The notes under the pieces: model-generated
The model's input: the letters and a program-made list of their open reading frames with translations, nothing else
The model's database searches: none
What the model was told of the DNA's origin: nothing
Part shown: positions 43,053-51,973 of the stretch, in pieces
Position numbering within the stretch: position 1 is the stretch's first letter
Layout: each line of letters opens with the position of its first letter
Translations under genes and position numbers: made by a program
Assembly: GCA_020349245.1 (NCBI GenBank)
Contig: CP070764.1
Location: 840,926 to 903,156, forward strand
Direction of reading: 5' to 3'
Length of the DNA stretch: 62,231 nt
DNA from: Chloroflexota bacterium
Lineage (GTDB): Bacteria; Chloroflexota; Anaerolineae; Anaerolineales; UBA4823

Positions 43053-43994
43053 TTAATTCTCCTCCAGCCTCAGGCATTCACCCCGCTTTACCTGAAAAAC
43101 ATCAAAATCCCGCGCTACTGATGTTTGGGGAAAGATCTCCTGTGCCTCAGATAAAATATCCCGCTCTCGATAGCGGCGAGAGATATGGGTAAGGATAAGG
43201 TTTTTTATATTCGCTTCAACAGCGAGCTCAGCAGCCTGGCCCGCGGTCAGGTGAGCAAAATCACGTGCCAGCTGAACCTCTTGATTCATGTATGTCGCTT
43301 CTATCACCAATAAGTCTGCATCCCGGCAAACTTCCAGCAGGTTGTCTGTGCGGCTGCAATCACCCACGTGCACCAACCGGGTCCCCGCCCGGGCGGGCCC
43401 CAGAACTTGGTCCGGCTCGATCTCCCGCCCATCTGGAAGCTTGATCGGTTTCCCTTCAACCAAATTTCGCCGCCAAGGACCGGGGGGAATTTTCAAGCGC
43501 TCGGCCTTCTCCGGCAGGAACGGACGGCGTGATTTCTCTTCAAACAAAAATCCAAAACAATCCGGGCCGCGATGGTGAACAGGAAAAGCGGTGACTGAAA
43601 AATCCTGGGCCTCAAATACCACCCCGGGCTGCAATTCGATTAAGTGGATAGCCATAGGAGGTTGTACCCCGCGCAAAACCACCCCAAACACCAGGTCGCG
43701 AATACGCTCCAACGCCCACCTGCCAGCAAATATCTCCAGTTCATCCATTGTTTCCCATCTTGAGAAAGTGGAAAGTAAACCTGCAAGACCCAAGATATGA
43801 TCGAGATGCCCATGGGTGATCAAGATACGGTTCAGCCGTTTAAAACCAATACCCGATTTCAAGATCTGGCGCTGCGTGCCTTCCCCGCAGTCGATCAAGA
43901 AACGGAATTCATCATGTTTTACAACTTGGGCGGTCAGTCCCCGGTGGATAGATGGAGCTGATGCTGAGGTGCCAAGAAAAATGATATCGAACAT
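43053..43994 (-). CDS. rnz: Ribonuclease Z
   Basis: The 313-residue protein starts at ATG 43994; a long frame extending upstream is not supported and would run into ftsK. It has the tRNase Z metal motif THGHLDHILG, GTSASAP near the N-terminus, the phosphate loop around CGEGTQRQ, a PVHHRGPDCFGF exosite-type block, and a terminal HISRRYRERD. It trims tRNA 3' trailers. None of the three tRNAs in this window encodes its CCA, which fits the need for such an enzyme. It is divergent from ftsK. Confidence 0.93.
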   Translation of the reverse strand: MFDIIFLGTSASAPSIHRGLTAQVVKHDEFRFLIDCGEGTQRQILKSGIGFKRLNRILITHGHLDHILGLAGLLSTFSRWETMDELEIFAGRWALERIRDLVFGVVLRGVQPPMAIHLIELQPGVVFEAQDFSVTAFPVHHRGPDCFGFLFEEKSRRPFLPEKAERLKIPPGPWRRNLVEGKPIKLPDGREIEPDQVLGPARAGTRLVHVGDCSRTDNLLEVCRDADLLVIEATYMNQEVQLARDFAHLTAGQAAELAVEANIKNLILTHISRRYRERDILSEAQEIFPQTSVARDFDVFQVKRGECLRLEEN

Positions 43995-44190
43995 GGTGGA
44001 TGCCTTTCGCGCAATTGTGTACGTGACGCTCATCCAACACACAACTTGTAGAGAATTGTACCTCAACTCAATGCAAGCCATCCATCCCGGGTGCATCACC
44101 GGACGACGCCAATAGGCGTTAATCGGCGAGCAGATTGTCAGACCATTTGTGCTATAATCCTCGCAAAGACAGCCCACAGTGAAGGTTTCT

Positions 44191-46482
44191 ATGCCAGCCA
44201 AAAAGGCTACCAAGTCTACAAAAAAAACTTCCACTCGTTCCAAGCGCTCTGTTCCCAAAAGATCAAGTCGCCAGTCTGTCAAAGAGCGCCAGGAAGCTGA
44301 AAAAATCTCCCTCTGGAGCAGGTTAACCCTCGATCGCAAACTGGACATCCTGGGAATCGGCATGGTGCTGCTCGGGTTGCTGACCCTGTTAAGTTTGGTC
44401 TCCAGGGTCAACGGGTGGTTATTCAGCGGATGGATTTCCCTCATCGGCAAAGGCTTTGGTTGGGGTATGTACCTGCTCCCAATCGGCTTGATCGCTCTCG
44501 GATTGTGGTTGATATTACGCCACTTCGATCAGCTTCCCCGACTTGAATTGGGACGCCTGCTGGGCCTGCTGTTCTTGTTTACTCTGCTGCTGGGATGGTT
44601 GCACTTTTTCACCCTGCCTACCAATCGTGCAGCGATTTTCGAGCTGGCTGAGCAAAACCGTGGGGGTGGCTATCTCGGTGGGGCACTGCTGGTGATATTA
44701 GAGCCCAACCTGGGATTGGAAGGTGCTGCCATCACCCTGCTTGCAGGAACCTTAATCGCATTGGCTTTCTCATTAGATCTATCAATTCCGGAAATGTTCG
44801 GCTGGTTGGCCCCTATCTTCATGAAGATACAGTCCAGCTGGGAAGAACTCCGCAAACTAATCTCAAACAAAACAACCCGGGCGATCGTCCCCCTGCCTGC
44901 AGCTGGCATATCTACTGTCGAAGCGGCTACTGTGGCCGATCCCCCCGATGCCGAATCAGGAGTCGTTTCCCCGGAAAAACCAGGGGTAAAGAAAGTATGG
45001 GTTCTACCAGTGATCGATGAGATTCTCGAACCCGGGGGGGAGATTTCCTTTGACGATGAATTCGATCGGCAGCGAGCCAGGCTGATCGAAGACACGCTGG
45101 CTTCCTTCGGCGCCCCGGCCAGGGTCGTCGAAATCAACCGGGGTCCCACGATCACACAATTTGGTGTAGAGCCGGGCTTCATTGAATCCCGCTCTGGTCA
45201 GATGAGAGTGCGGGTCAATAAAATCTCATCCCTGGCGGACGACCTCGCTTTGACTCTCTCCGCGAAACGCATCCGCATCCAGGCACCAGTACCAGGCAAG
45301 AGTTACGTGGGGATAGAAGTACCAAACGAGGCAATATCCTTGGTAGCCCTGCGGGACGTGTTGGAGAGCGAAGCATTTCAAAGATTAAAATCTCCACTGC
45401 GTTTTGCCCTTGGTCAGGATGTCGCTGGGCATCCCGCGGCGGCTGATCTGGCCGCCATGCCGCACCTATTGATCGCCGGCGCGACCGGCTCAGGCAAATC
45501 TGTCTCAGTCAACGCTATCATCTGTGGCTTACTTTTGAATAACACCCCGGATGATCTACGCATGCTGATGGTCGACCCCAAACGGGTGGAATTAACGGGT
45601 TATAACGGCATTCCACATCTATTGGCACCCGTTGTTGTGGACCTGGAACGGGTTGTCGGCGCATTGCAGTGGGTAGCCCGAGAAATGGACCAGCGTTATA
45701 ACCGGCTCGCCCAGGCAGGTGCCCGCAACATCGTTGACTACAACAAACGCCTGGCGGCTCAAGGTGAGCAAAGGCTGCCTTATCTGGTGGTCGTGATCGA
45801 TGAGCTGGCTGACCTGATGATGCTCGCCCCGGATGAAACAGAACGGACAATCACCCGCCTGGCACAGCTCGCCCGTGCCACCGGGATTCACCTGGTGATC
45901 TCCACGCAGCGCCCCTCTGTCGATGTTGTCACTGGCCTAATCAAGGCCAACTTCCCAGCCAGGATTGCCTTTGCGGTGGCTTCCGGGGTCGACAGCCGGG
46001 TGATCCTCGACCAACCTGGGGCAGAGCGCTTGCTTGGCAGGGGTGATATGCTCTTCCAGGCCCCGGATGCAGCAGCTCCAGTGCGCCTGCAAGGCACCTT
46101 TGTTTCAGATCCGGAGATCCAGCGCTTGGTAACCTACTGGCGAAGACAGGCAGGGGATATCGAAGCAGCGCCTATGGCCACTCAGGGTGTGGTGGATTCC
46201 CTGCCATCCGGTATACCCTTAAAGCAGATCCCTTTGTGGGAACAAATGGAGCCTGAGGAAGATTTGGACCCGCTTTTTGACGAGGCGGTCGACATGGTCC
46301 GCCGCCAGGGGCGTGCCTCCATCTCGATGCTTCAACGCCGCCTGCGGATTGGCTATACCCGTGCAGCGCGCCTGATCGAAACAATGCAGGAGAAGGGCAT
46401 AGTCGGTCCTCCCCAACCGGGGACGCAGGGTTTGGAGGTGCTCGATTACGGCCCGGCAGCACCGCCTGTTGATGGCGAGTGA
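44191..46482 (+). CDS. ftsK: FtsK/SpoIIIE DNA translocase
   Basis: The protein has 763 residues from ATG 44191, with GAAGG five bases upstream. A basic N-terminus precedes about four transmembrane helices (residues 50-200), then a linker. The motor domain has Walker A GATGSGKSVSVN, Walker B YLVVVIDELADLMML, and the FtsK blocks QRPSVDVVTGLIKANFPAR (19 residues) and GAERLLGRGDML. The C-terminal winged-helix gamma domain (SISMLQRRLRIGYTRAARLI) reads KOPS-like DNA sites. The protein moves chromosomes through the division septum. Confidence 0.96.
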   Translation: MPAKKATKSTKKTSTRSKRSVPKRSSRQSVKERQEAEKISLWSRLTLDRKLDILGIGMVLLGLLTLLSLVSRVNGWLFSGWISLIGKGFGWGMYLLPIGLIALGLWLILRHFDQLPRLELGRLLGLLFLFTLLLGWLHFFTLPTNRAAIFELAEQNRGGGYLGGALLVILEPNLGLEGAAITLLAGTLIALAFSLDLSIPEMFGWLAPIFMKIQSSWEELRKLISNKTTRAIVPLPAAGISTVEAATVADPPDAESGVVSPEKPGVKKVWVLPVIDEILEPGGEISFDDEFDRQRARLIEDTLASFGAPARVVEINRGPTITQFGVEPGFIESRSGQMRVRVNKISSLADDLALTLSAKRIRIQAPVPGKSYVGIEVPNEAISLVALRDVLESEAFQRLKSPLRFALGQDVAGHPAAADLAAMPHLLIAGATGSGKSVSVNAIICGLLLNNTPDDLRMLMVDPKRVELTGYNGIPHLLAPVVVDLERVVGALQWVAREMDQRYNRLAQAGARNIVDYNKRLAAQGEQRLPYLVVVIDELADLMMLAPDETERTITRLAQLARATGIHLVISTQRPSVDVVTGLIKANFPARIAFAVASGVDSRVILDQPGAERLLGRGDMLFQAPDAAAPVRLQGTFVSDPEIQRLVTYWRRQAGDIEAAPMATQGVVDSLPSGIPLKQIPLWEQMEPEEDLDPLFDEAVDMVRRQGRASISMLQRRLRIGYTRAARLIETMQEKGIVGPPQPGTQGLEVLDYGPAAPPVDGE

Positions 46483-46627
46483 GCCAAGAGTCTTATCTTG
46501 GGAGGGCAATCTATCACCATTACCGGGAAATTTGAGCCACACCTGGACTAAAATCATCCCCTGACAGAAAGAATTCGCTCATTTTGGGCTCATCAAGCAT
46601 TAATAGATCCCACTCATAGCCCTGGGG

Positions 46628-46633
46628 TATAAT
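46628..46633 (+). promoter_or_regulatory. -10 box immediately before the first C39-TPR gene
   Basis: TATAAT ends 7 bases before ATG 46641, so transcription would start at or next to the start codon (leaderless). No clear -35 box. Confidence 0.5.
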
Positions 46634-46640
46634 CGCCCTC

Positions 46641-47948
46641 ATGGCAAAACGCCTGCTGGGCATTTCCTTAGTTCTGCTTTGCGCCCTGTGCCTGGGAAGC
46701 ATCATCCTGTATAATCTGCCAGCTTTCCATGATCGTCTTTCCTTGCGGTTGGCAAATTTGCGAGTCCAGATCCGCGAGATGATTAATCCCCCCGAACAGA
46801 TTGTGTTTGTTCCCCAGGAACAAATCGACATCATCGTCCAGGGCACGCTACAGGCACTGACCCCTTCCCCAACGGTAACCGCTCAACAGGGGTCCAGCAC
46901 TCCCCAGCCGGCAGAATTTCAAACCGCGACAGAACCGCAACCTTCCCCCACTTTTACACCCTCCCCGACAGCTATCCCGGCTCAATTCCTCCTGTCTGGA
47001 ATCAAGCATGAATACCAGAAATTTAACAACTGCGGTCCAGCCAACCTGTCAATGACTTTATCCTATTGGGATTGGGTCGGTGATCAGTCAGTTACCGCCG
47101 CTTTCCTGAGAGGCGGCGAGTACGATAAAAATGTCATGCCAAGCGAGATGGCAGCTTTCGTCAACACCCAGAGCGATTTGAAAGCGCTGGTCCGCGTGGG
47201 TGGCGAATTGGAGACCATAAAAAAATTTATAGCCGCCGGGTACCCGGTAGTGATTGAAAAAGGATACGACCCTCCAGATGATGATTGGATGGGGCACTAT
47301 CTCACTTTCAATGGATATGATGACAGTCTGCGCCAATTTATTACCCAGGATTCCTTGATTCTGCCCGATTTTCCTGTCGCTTATGAGCTGGTCGAAGATT
47401 ATTGGCGTGATTTCAACCATACCTACCTGATTGTTTACCCACCCGAAAAAGAATCGGAGGTCATGTCTATCCTCGGCGGCGATGCAGACGAGCTGGCTAA
47501 CCTGCAAAATGCTGCCCAGCATGCTCTGCAGGAAACCACAACCCTGGAAGGCCGCGAGTTGTTCTTCGCTTGGTTCAACCTGGGGAGCAACCTGGTAGCC
47601 CTCGAAGATTATGTTGGTGCTGCTGAAGCATTCGATATGGCTTTCGCCGTTTATCCGACAATCCTCGAGGACGAACGCCCCTGGAGAGTGATGTGGTACC
47701 GGGATGAACCCTATGCCGCTTATTACTATACTGGTCGTTACCAGGATATTATCAATCTTGCCAACACGACTTTCTTTGCACTTGGTGAATACACATTGGA
47801 AGAATCGTTCTACTGGCGGGGAAGGGCAAAATTAGCACTGGATGATCTCAACGGAGCGCTGTTTGACCTCAAAAAAGCTCTGGAGCTGAATCCACGCTAT
47901 ACCCCTGCCCGGGAAGAGCTGGAGAAATTAGGCGTGGAGGCATCTTGA
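46641..47948 (+). CDS. Membrane-anchored C39-like peptidase with TPR domain (copy 1)
   Basis: The 435-residue protein has one transmembrane helix (about residues 5-25) followed by a conserved juxtamembrane NPPEQIVFVPQEQ, then a Thr/Pro linker to about residue 115. The C39-like papain-fold domain has catalytic Cys131 in NNCGPANLSM and His219 in WMGHYLTFNGYDD, with QDS after it. The C-terminal 145 residues form TPR-like helices. The same layout recurs in the next gene. The fold and linker place it outside the membrane; substrate and role are unknown. Its ATG lies right behind a TATAAT box. Confidence 0.85.
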   Translation: MAKRLLGISLVLLCALCLGSIILYNLPAFHDRLSLRLANLRVQIREMINPPEQIVFVPQEQIDIIVQGTLQALTPSPTVTAQQGSSTPQPAEFQTATEPQPSPTFTPSPTAIPAQFLLSGIKHEYQKFNNCGPANLSMTLSYWDWVGDQSVTAAFLRGGEYDKNVMPSEMAAFVNTQSDLKALVRVGGELETIKKFIAAGYPVVIEKGYDPPDDDWMGHYLTFNGYDDSLRQFITQDSLILPDFPVAYELVEDYWRDFNHTYLIVYPPEKESEVMSILGGDADELANLQNAAQHALQETTTLEGRELFFAWFNLGSNLVALEDYVGAAEAFDMAFAVYPTILEDERPWRVMWYRDEPYAAYYYTGRYQDIINLANTTFFALGEYTLEESFYWRGRAKLALDDLNGALFDLKKALELNPRYTPAREELEKLGVEAS

Positions 47949-48076
47949 TATTGCAATACCAATCACTCCCAGGAGCAAAAGCTCTTGCACTCGTAAAGAC
48001 ACCCCGGGAATCTGGATAACCGCAATGAATGCTCTGCGCTGGCGTTAAGATTTTGAGAAATTAATCATAGGGCCTT

Positions 48077-49396
48077 ATGCGAAAGTTTCTACTGGTATTT
48101 ATCATACTCATCCCCCTGGTGGTATTGTTATCTTTCGGCGTTTATCGAATCCCGGCAGTCCATTCCAGACTCGGCCCACGCCTCGATGCCCTGCGCACGC
48201 GCATCGTCTACGCATTGAACCCCCCCGAAGAGGCGGTTTTTGTCCCCCATGAGCAGGACATTGAGGTGAACCAACCTGCAGCCACAGCCACTGACCCAGA
48301 ACCGACCGCCACAGCGACCATCTCTCCGACGCCAATCGGTCCAACGGCTACCCCAACCCCAGTTCCCACGGCGACCATCACCCCAACCCCTCTGCCAGAT
48401 ACGGTGATCCTGGAAGGTGTAAAATACGAGGACCAGCACAACCGTTGGAACTACTGCGGACCCGCCAATCTGTCCATGGCACTTACCTTCTGGGGATGGG
48501 ATGGAAACCGGGACGTGGTGGGGGAATACGTTAAACCATCCGATGAAGACAAGAATGTGATGCCATACGAGATGGAGGATTTCGTCGAAACGCAAACCAC
48601 TGGATTAGGTGCTTTGACCCGCATGGGAGGTGATATTGAGCTAATAAAGCGCCTGGTAGCAGCCGGATTTCCCGTCGTAGCAGAAAAAGGCTATTATGAA
48701 TATGACTATACTGGCAACCTTGGCTGGCTGGGCCATTACCAATTCATCAACGGCTATGACGACTCCCAAGGGGTTTTCATTGTCCAAGACACGTATGTGG
48801 ATGGCGGAAAGAATTTCAGGATCAGCTATGAAGATTTTATTGAGGGCTGGCGCTCCTTCAATTACACCTTTCTGATTGTGTACCCCGCAGATCGCGTTCA
48901 AGAGGTGCTCACAGTTTTAGGACCCTGGGCGGATCCTGCCTGGGCAAATCAACATGCGCTTGAAATTGCCCAATCTGAAGTCACCTCCCTGGATGGCATT
49001 GACCAATTCTTTGCCCAATTTAACGAAGGCAACAGCCACGTTAACCTGCTCCAATACGTGGATGCCGGAGCTGCATTCGATCGAGCTTTTGAACTTTACG
49101 CGCAGCTACCCGAAGATCGATTCCGTCCTTACCGCATTCTATGGTATCAGACCTGGCCTTATTGGGCATATTATTACACCGGGCGCTATCAAGATGTGAT
49201 CAACCTGGCCGATACGACCTTAAACGATACGATCAGCGAACCGGTTCTTGAAGAGAGCTTTTACTGGCGTGCCCTCGCCCGGGAAGCTATCGGCGATCTT
49301 GACGGCGCCATCGAAGACCTGCGCCAATCAGTAATCTTGAATCCAAACTTTGGACCAGGTTGGGAGCAACTGGCCAGGCTGGGAGTTGAAGGATAG
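48077..49396 (+). CDS. Membrane-anchored C39-like peptidase with TPR domain (copy 2)
   Basis: The 439-residue paralogue of the previous gene has the same order: transmembrane helix (about 5-23), NPPEEAVFVPHEQ, a Thr/Pro linker to about 108, a C39-like domain with Cys127 in YCGPANLSMAL and His220 in LGHYQFINGYDD, and C-terminal TPR-like helices (YYTGRYQDVINLADTTL and DLDGAIEDLRQSV). The two proteins differ most in the linker and in the sequence next to the catalytic Cys. 128 bases separate them; no promoter is obvious there. Confidence 0.85.
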   Translation: MRKFLLVFIILIPLVVLLSFGVYRIPAVHSRLGPRLDALRTRIVYALNPPEEAVFVPHEQDIEVNQPAATATDPEPTATATISPTPIGPTATPTPVPTATITPTPLPDTVILEGVKYEDQHNRWNYCGPANLSMALTFWGWDGNRDVVGEYVKPSDEDKNVMPYEMEDFVETQTTGLGALTRMGGDIELIKRLVAAGFPVVAEKGYYEYDYTGNLGWLGHYQFINGYDDSQGVFIVQDTYVDGGKNFRISYEDFIEGWRSFNYTFLIVYPADRVQEVLTVLGPWADPAWANQHALEIAQSEVTSLDGIDQFFAQFNEGNSHVNLLQYVDAGAAFDRAFELYAQLPEDRFRPYRILWYQTWPYWAYYYTGRYQDVINLADTTLNDTISEPVLEESFYWRALAREAIGDLDGAIEDLRQSVILNPNFGPGWEQLARLGVEG

Positions 49397-49401
49397 CGAG
49401 G

Positions 49402-50655
49402 ATGTTAAAGATCCTGCATTTTGCTGATGCCCATATTGACATGGCAAATTATGGTCGCCACGATGCGGAGAGCGGCTTGCCGCTGCGGGTGATCGATTTT
49501 CTCAAATCGCTGGATACGATCATCGATACTGCAATAGATGAGAAGGTCGATCTGGTGATCTTTGCCGGGGATGCATACAAGGATCGTAATCCAGCACCGA
49601 CCTTCCAGAGAGAGTGGGGGCGGCGGATTATCCGCCTCTCCAAGGCCGGCATACCCACCATTCTGCTGGTCGGCAATCACGACCTGTCTCCTGCGCTCGG
49701 CCGGGCACATGCTATCCAGGAATTCAACACCTTGGAAGTTCCCCACGTGCACGTGATCAGCAAACCGACCTTTTTACGACCTGAAGATATCGGGGGCTTA
49801 CCCCTGCAGATTCTGGCTTTACCCTGGATTTCGCGCTCGGGGCTCCTCGCTCATCTTGGATACCAGGCAGGATCTGCTCAAAAAGCTGGTCAGGTTTACG
49901 AAGAACTTGAAATACGCCTGACCGAACTCATCCACGGTTGGATCGAACAAATCGATCCCGCTCTGCCTGCTATATTCACCGCCCATGCCTCGATCCAGGG
50001 AGCAGTATATGGTGCCGAGCGCACCGTTATGCTGGGTTCAGACCTTGTCCTACCGGGTTCCTTGGTGCGTGATTCCCACTTCGATTATGTCGCCCTGGGC
50101 CACATTCACAAGCCACAAGATCTAAACGATGGTGCCCATCCGCCGATAATTTATCCGGGATCGATCGAACGAATTGATTTTGGAGAAGCAGCAGATGACA
50201 AGTTTTTCGTGATAGCCAATGTCGCTCGCGGAAACACCGAGGTGGAATGGCGACAGCTAACTGGAATCCGCTCGTTCATTGATCGCAGTATTATCCTGGA
50301 TACGAAAGAAGGTATTGACCGCCGCTTGCGTGAAGCTCTACCAGCTGTTGATCAGCTGCAGGGAGCAATTGTACGCTTGGTCATCGAGTATCCCCGCGAT
50401 TGGGAACCCCTGATCGATGATGCCTCCCTCCGGGAATATGCCCAGGGAGCATTCGAATTTCACCTGGTTAAGAGACCTCAGGTTGAAGCACGCGTGCGCT
50501 TGCCGGAAGATCATACCCTGGGCAGCATGTCGGCTTTAGAGCTGCTTGATCTTTATTGGCGTGCCAGCCATACAAAGAAAAAAGATATGGAAAAGCTGAA
50601 ACAGATGGCAAGCGAGGTGATCGCGGATGTCAGGGGCAGGATAGAGAACGAATGA
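49402..50655 (+). CDS. SbcD/Mre11-like metallophosphoesterase (DNA repair exonuclease family)
   Basis: The 417-residue protein has the Mre11/SbcD phosphoesterase motifs: FADAHIDM at the N-terminus (Asp-x-His), FAGDAYKDR, VGNHDL, FTAHASIQG and ALGHIHKPQ. A capping region follows and the C-terminus is helical. SbcD normally works with the ATPase SbcC on DNA ends and hairpins. No sbcC lies in this neighbourhood. It starts 5 bases after the second C39 gene and overlaps the HAD gene by 4 bases, so all three may be cotranscribed. Confidence 0.9.
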   Translation: MLKILHFADAHIDMANYGRHDAESGLPLRVIDFLKSLDTIIDTAIDEKVDLVIFAGDAYKDRNPAPTFQREWGRRIIRLSKAGIPTILLVGNHDLSPALGRAHAIQEFNTLEVPHVHVISKPTFLRPEDIGGLPLQILALPWISRSGLLAHLGYQAGSAQKAGQVYEELEIRLTELIHGWIEQIDPALPAIFTAHASIQGAVYGAERTVMLGSDLVLPGSLVRDSHFDYVALGHIHKPQDLNDGAHPPIIYPGSIERIDFGEAADDKFFVIANVARGNTEVEWRQLTGIRSFIDRSIILDTKEGIDRRLREALPAVDQLQGAIVRLVIEYPRDWEPLIDDASLREYAQGAFEFHLVKRPQVEARVRLPEDHTLGSMSALELLDLYWRASHTKKKDMEKLKQMASEVIADVRGRIENE

Positions 50656-51320
50656 CGATTAAGGCTTTAGTATTCGATTTCGACGGCCTGATCCTGGATA
50701 CTGAAGGACCTGTTTTCCAATCATGGCAGGAGTTGTTCCGATCTCACGGCCAGGAACTTACCCTGGACGACTGGCAAATCTGCATCGGGTCAGCTGAGGG
50801 AACAGCCACCTTCTTCGAAAACCTGGGTGAAAAACTGGGCAATCCCCTGGATATGGAAATCGAAGCCCCCAAGCGTTTGCAGCGAGAGCTGCAGCTGATC
50901 GCTGGGCAGCCTATTCTTCCCGGGGTGAGGGCTTACCTCCAGAGAGCGGCAGATCTGGGATTAAAAATCGGGATCGCCTCCAGTTCGCCTTGTTCATGGG
51001 TGTTGAAGCACCTTCAAGAACGTGGCCTGCGGGAGTATTTTGCGTGTGTATTGGCTGCAGATGATGTCGGCATCACCAAGCCCGATCCAGATTTGTATCT
51101 CACTGCATTGGACTGCTTGGGGATCAATTCTCAAGAGGCGATCGCCTTCGAGGACTCGCCGAACGGTGTGCTGGCAGCAAAGAGAGCCGGAATATTCTGT
51201 GTGGCAGTACCCAATCCGCTGACAAAGAAACTGCGAATTGAAGAAGCCGACCTGCAGCTCAATTCCCTAGAAGAGATGCCGTTAGACGAGCTGCTAGCCA
51301 GAGTTGAAACTGCGAGATGA
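50652..51320 (+). CDS. HAD-superfamily phosphatase (beta-phosphoglucomutase-like)
   Basis: The 222-residue protein starts at ATG 50652, in an ATGA overlap with the SbcD-like gene. HAD motif I is FDFDGLILDTEG, motif II IASSS, motif III around KPDPDLYL, motif IV EDSPNGVLAAKRAG. This is the beta-PGM/phosphoglycolate phosphatase subfamily with a helical cap. The substrate cannot be determined from sequence; close family members act on phosphosugars or phosphoglycolate. Confidence 0.87.
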   Translation: MTIKALVFDFDGLILDTEGPVFQSWQELFRSHGQELTLDDWQICIGSAEGTATFFENLGEKLGNPLDMEIEAPKRLQRELQLIAGQPILPGVRAYLQRAADLGLKIGIASSSPCSWVLKHLQERGLREYFACVLAADDVGITKPDPDLYLTALDCLGINSQEAIAFEDSPNGVLAAKRAGIFCVAVPNPLTKKLRIEEADLQLNSLEEMPLDELLARVETAR

Positions 51321-51439
51321 AATCTGAGAAAATGAAAGCCCGGATTAGAGGTGTCTTGGAATTCAAACCTCCCATGGTACGGGTGGATGCGTTATACTCG
51401 TAAATTCATAAATTATGAAAGGAGATTACTGGGATAGTG

Positions 51440-51913
51440 ATGAGAAAGATATTTTTTATCAGTTTAATGGCCGTGCTTTTGCTCAGTGCCTGCAGCACGG
51501 CAACAGAACAACCGGCGAGCGATGAAAATGGTTTGCCGGTCGTTACCGTATACCGGTCACCTACCTGAGGTTGCTGTGGCGGCTGGAGCGATTATATGCG
51601 CGAAAACGGTTACACCGTCAAGCTTGAAGACGATCAAGAGCGCGCTGCACTGAGAGAACGTTATAACGTCCCTCTCCAAATCCAGTCTTGCCATACAGCC
51701 ATCGTGGATGGCTACATCATTGAAGGCCATGTACCTATCGAGGAGATCGAAAAGCTGCTCACGGAGCGTCCGGAGATTGTAGGCTTAGCGGTGCTCGGAA
51801 TGCCAGTTGGTTCACCCGGCATGGAAGATGAAAACCAACCTCTGCAGCCATTTGACGTGCTCGCCTTCGACCAGGAGGGAAATACAGAAGTATTCGCCAG
51901 CTACCCGAAATAA
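51440..51913 (+). CDS. DUF411 lipoprotein with in-frame TGA at a conserved Cys (candidate selenoprotein)
   Basis: Read through one TGA, the frame codes 157 residues. ATG 51440 (or GTG 51437) opens a lipoprotein signal with LLLSAC (Cys18). The DUF411 domain follows: VTVYRSPT, then TGA (51566-51568, position 43), then GCCGGW. In the family this reads PTCGCCGKW, so TGA replaces the first Cys of Cys-Gly-Cys-Cys. After it the same frame is fully conserved: QIQSCHTAIVDGYIIEGHVP, PEIVGLAVLGMPVGSPGMED and PFDVLAF. Cys84-His85 form a further likely metal-binding pair. An AAAGGAG site lies 14 bases before ATG. A shorter protein from ATG 51596 would lose signal and motif. DUF411 is a predicted metal-binding family often linked to copper. 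Confidence 0.72.
51566..51593 (+). other. Possible bacterial SECIS-like hairpin beginning at the in-frame TGA
   Basis: Immediately after TGA, GGTTGCT (51569-51575) can pair with AGCGATT (51587-51593) around an 11-base G-rich loop whose first base is G. Three of seven pairs are G-U and the loop lies closer to TGA than in typical elements, so this is weak support only. Confidence 0.3.
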
Positions 51914-51973
51914 TAAGGTGGCATAGCCAGTAACACTATCCTCGATACTTCAACGAAACCATATTAATCATGA

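Noticed and set aside
43995..44450. Upstream extension of RNase Z
   Set aside because: The extension has no RNase Z homology, overlaps the start of ftsK, and ATG 43994 gives the standard N-terminus and length.
51596..51913. Reading the DUF411 gene as a short protein starting at ATG 51596
   Set aside because: This ATG lies inside the conserved domain, has no ribosome binding site, and would lose the signal peptide and metal motif that are in frame upstream.
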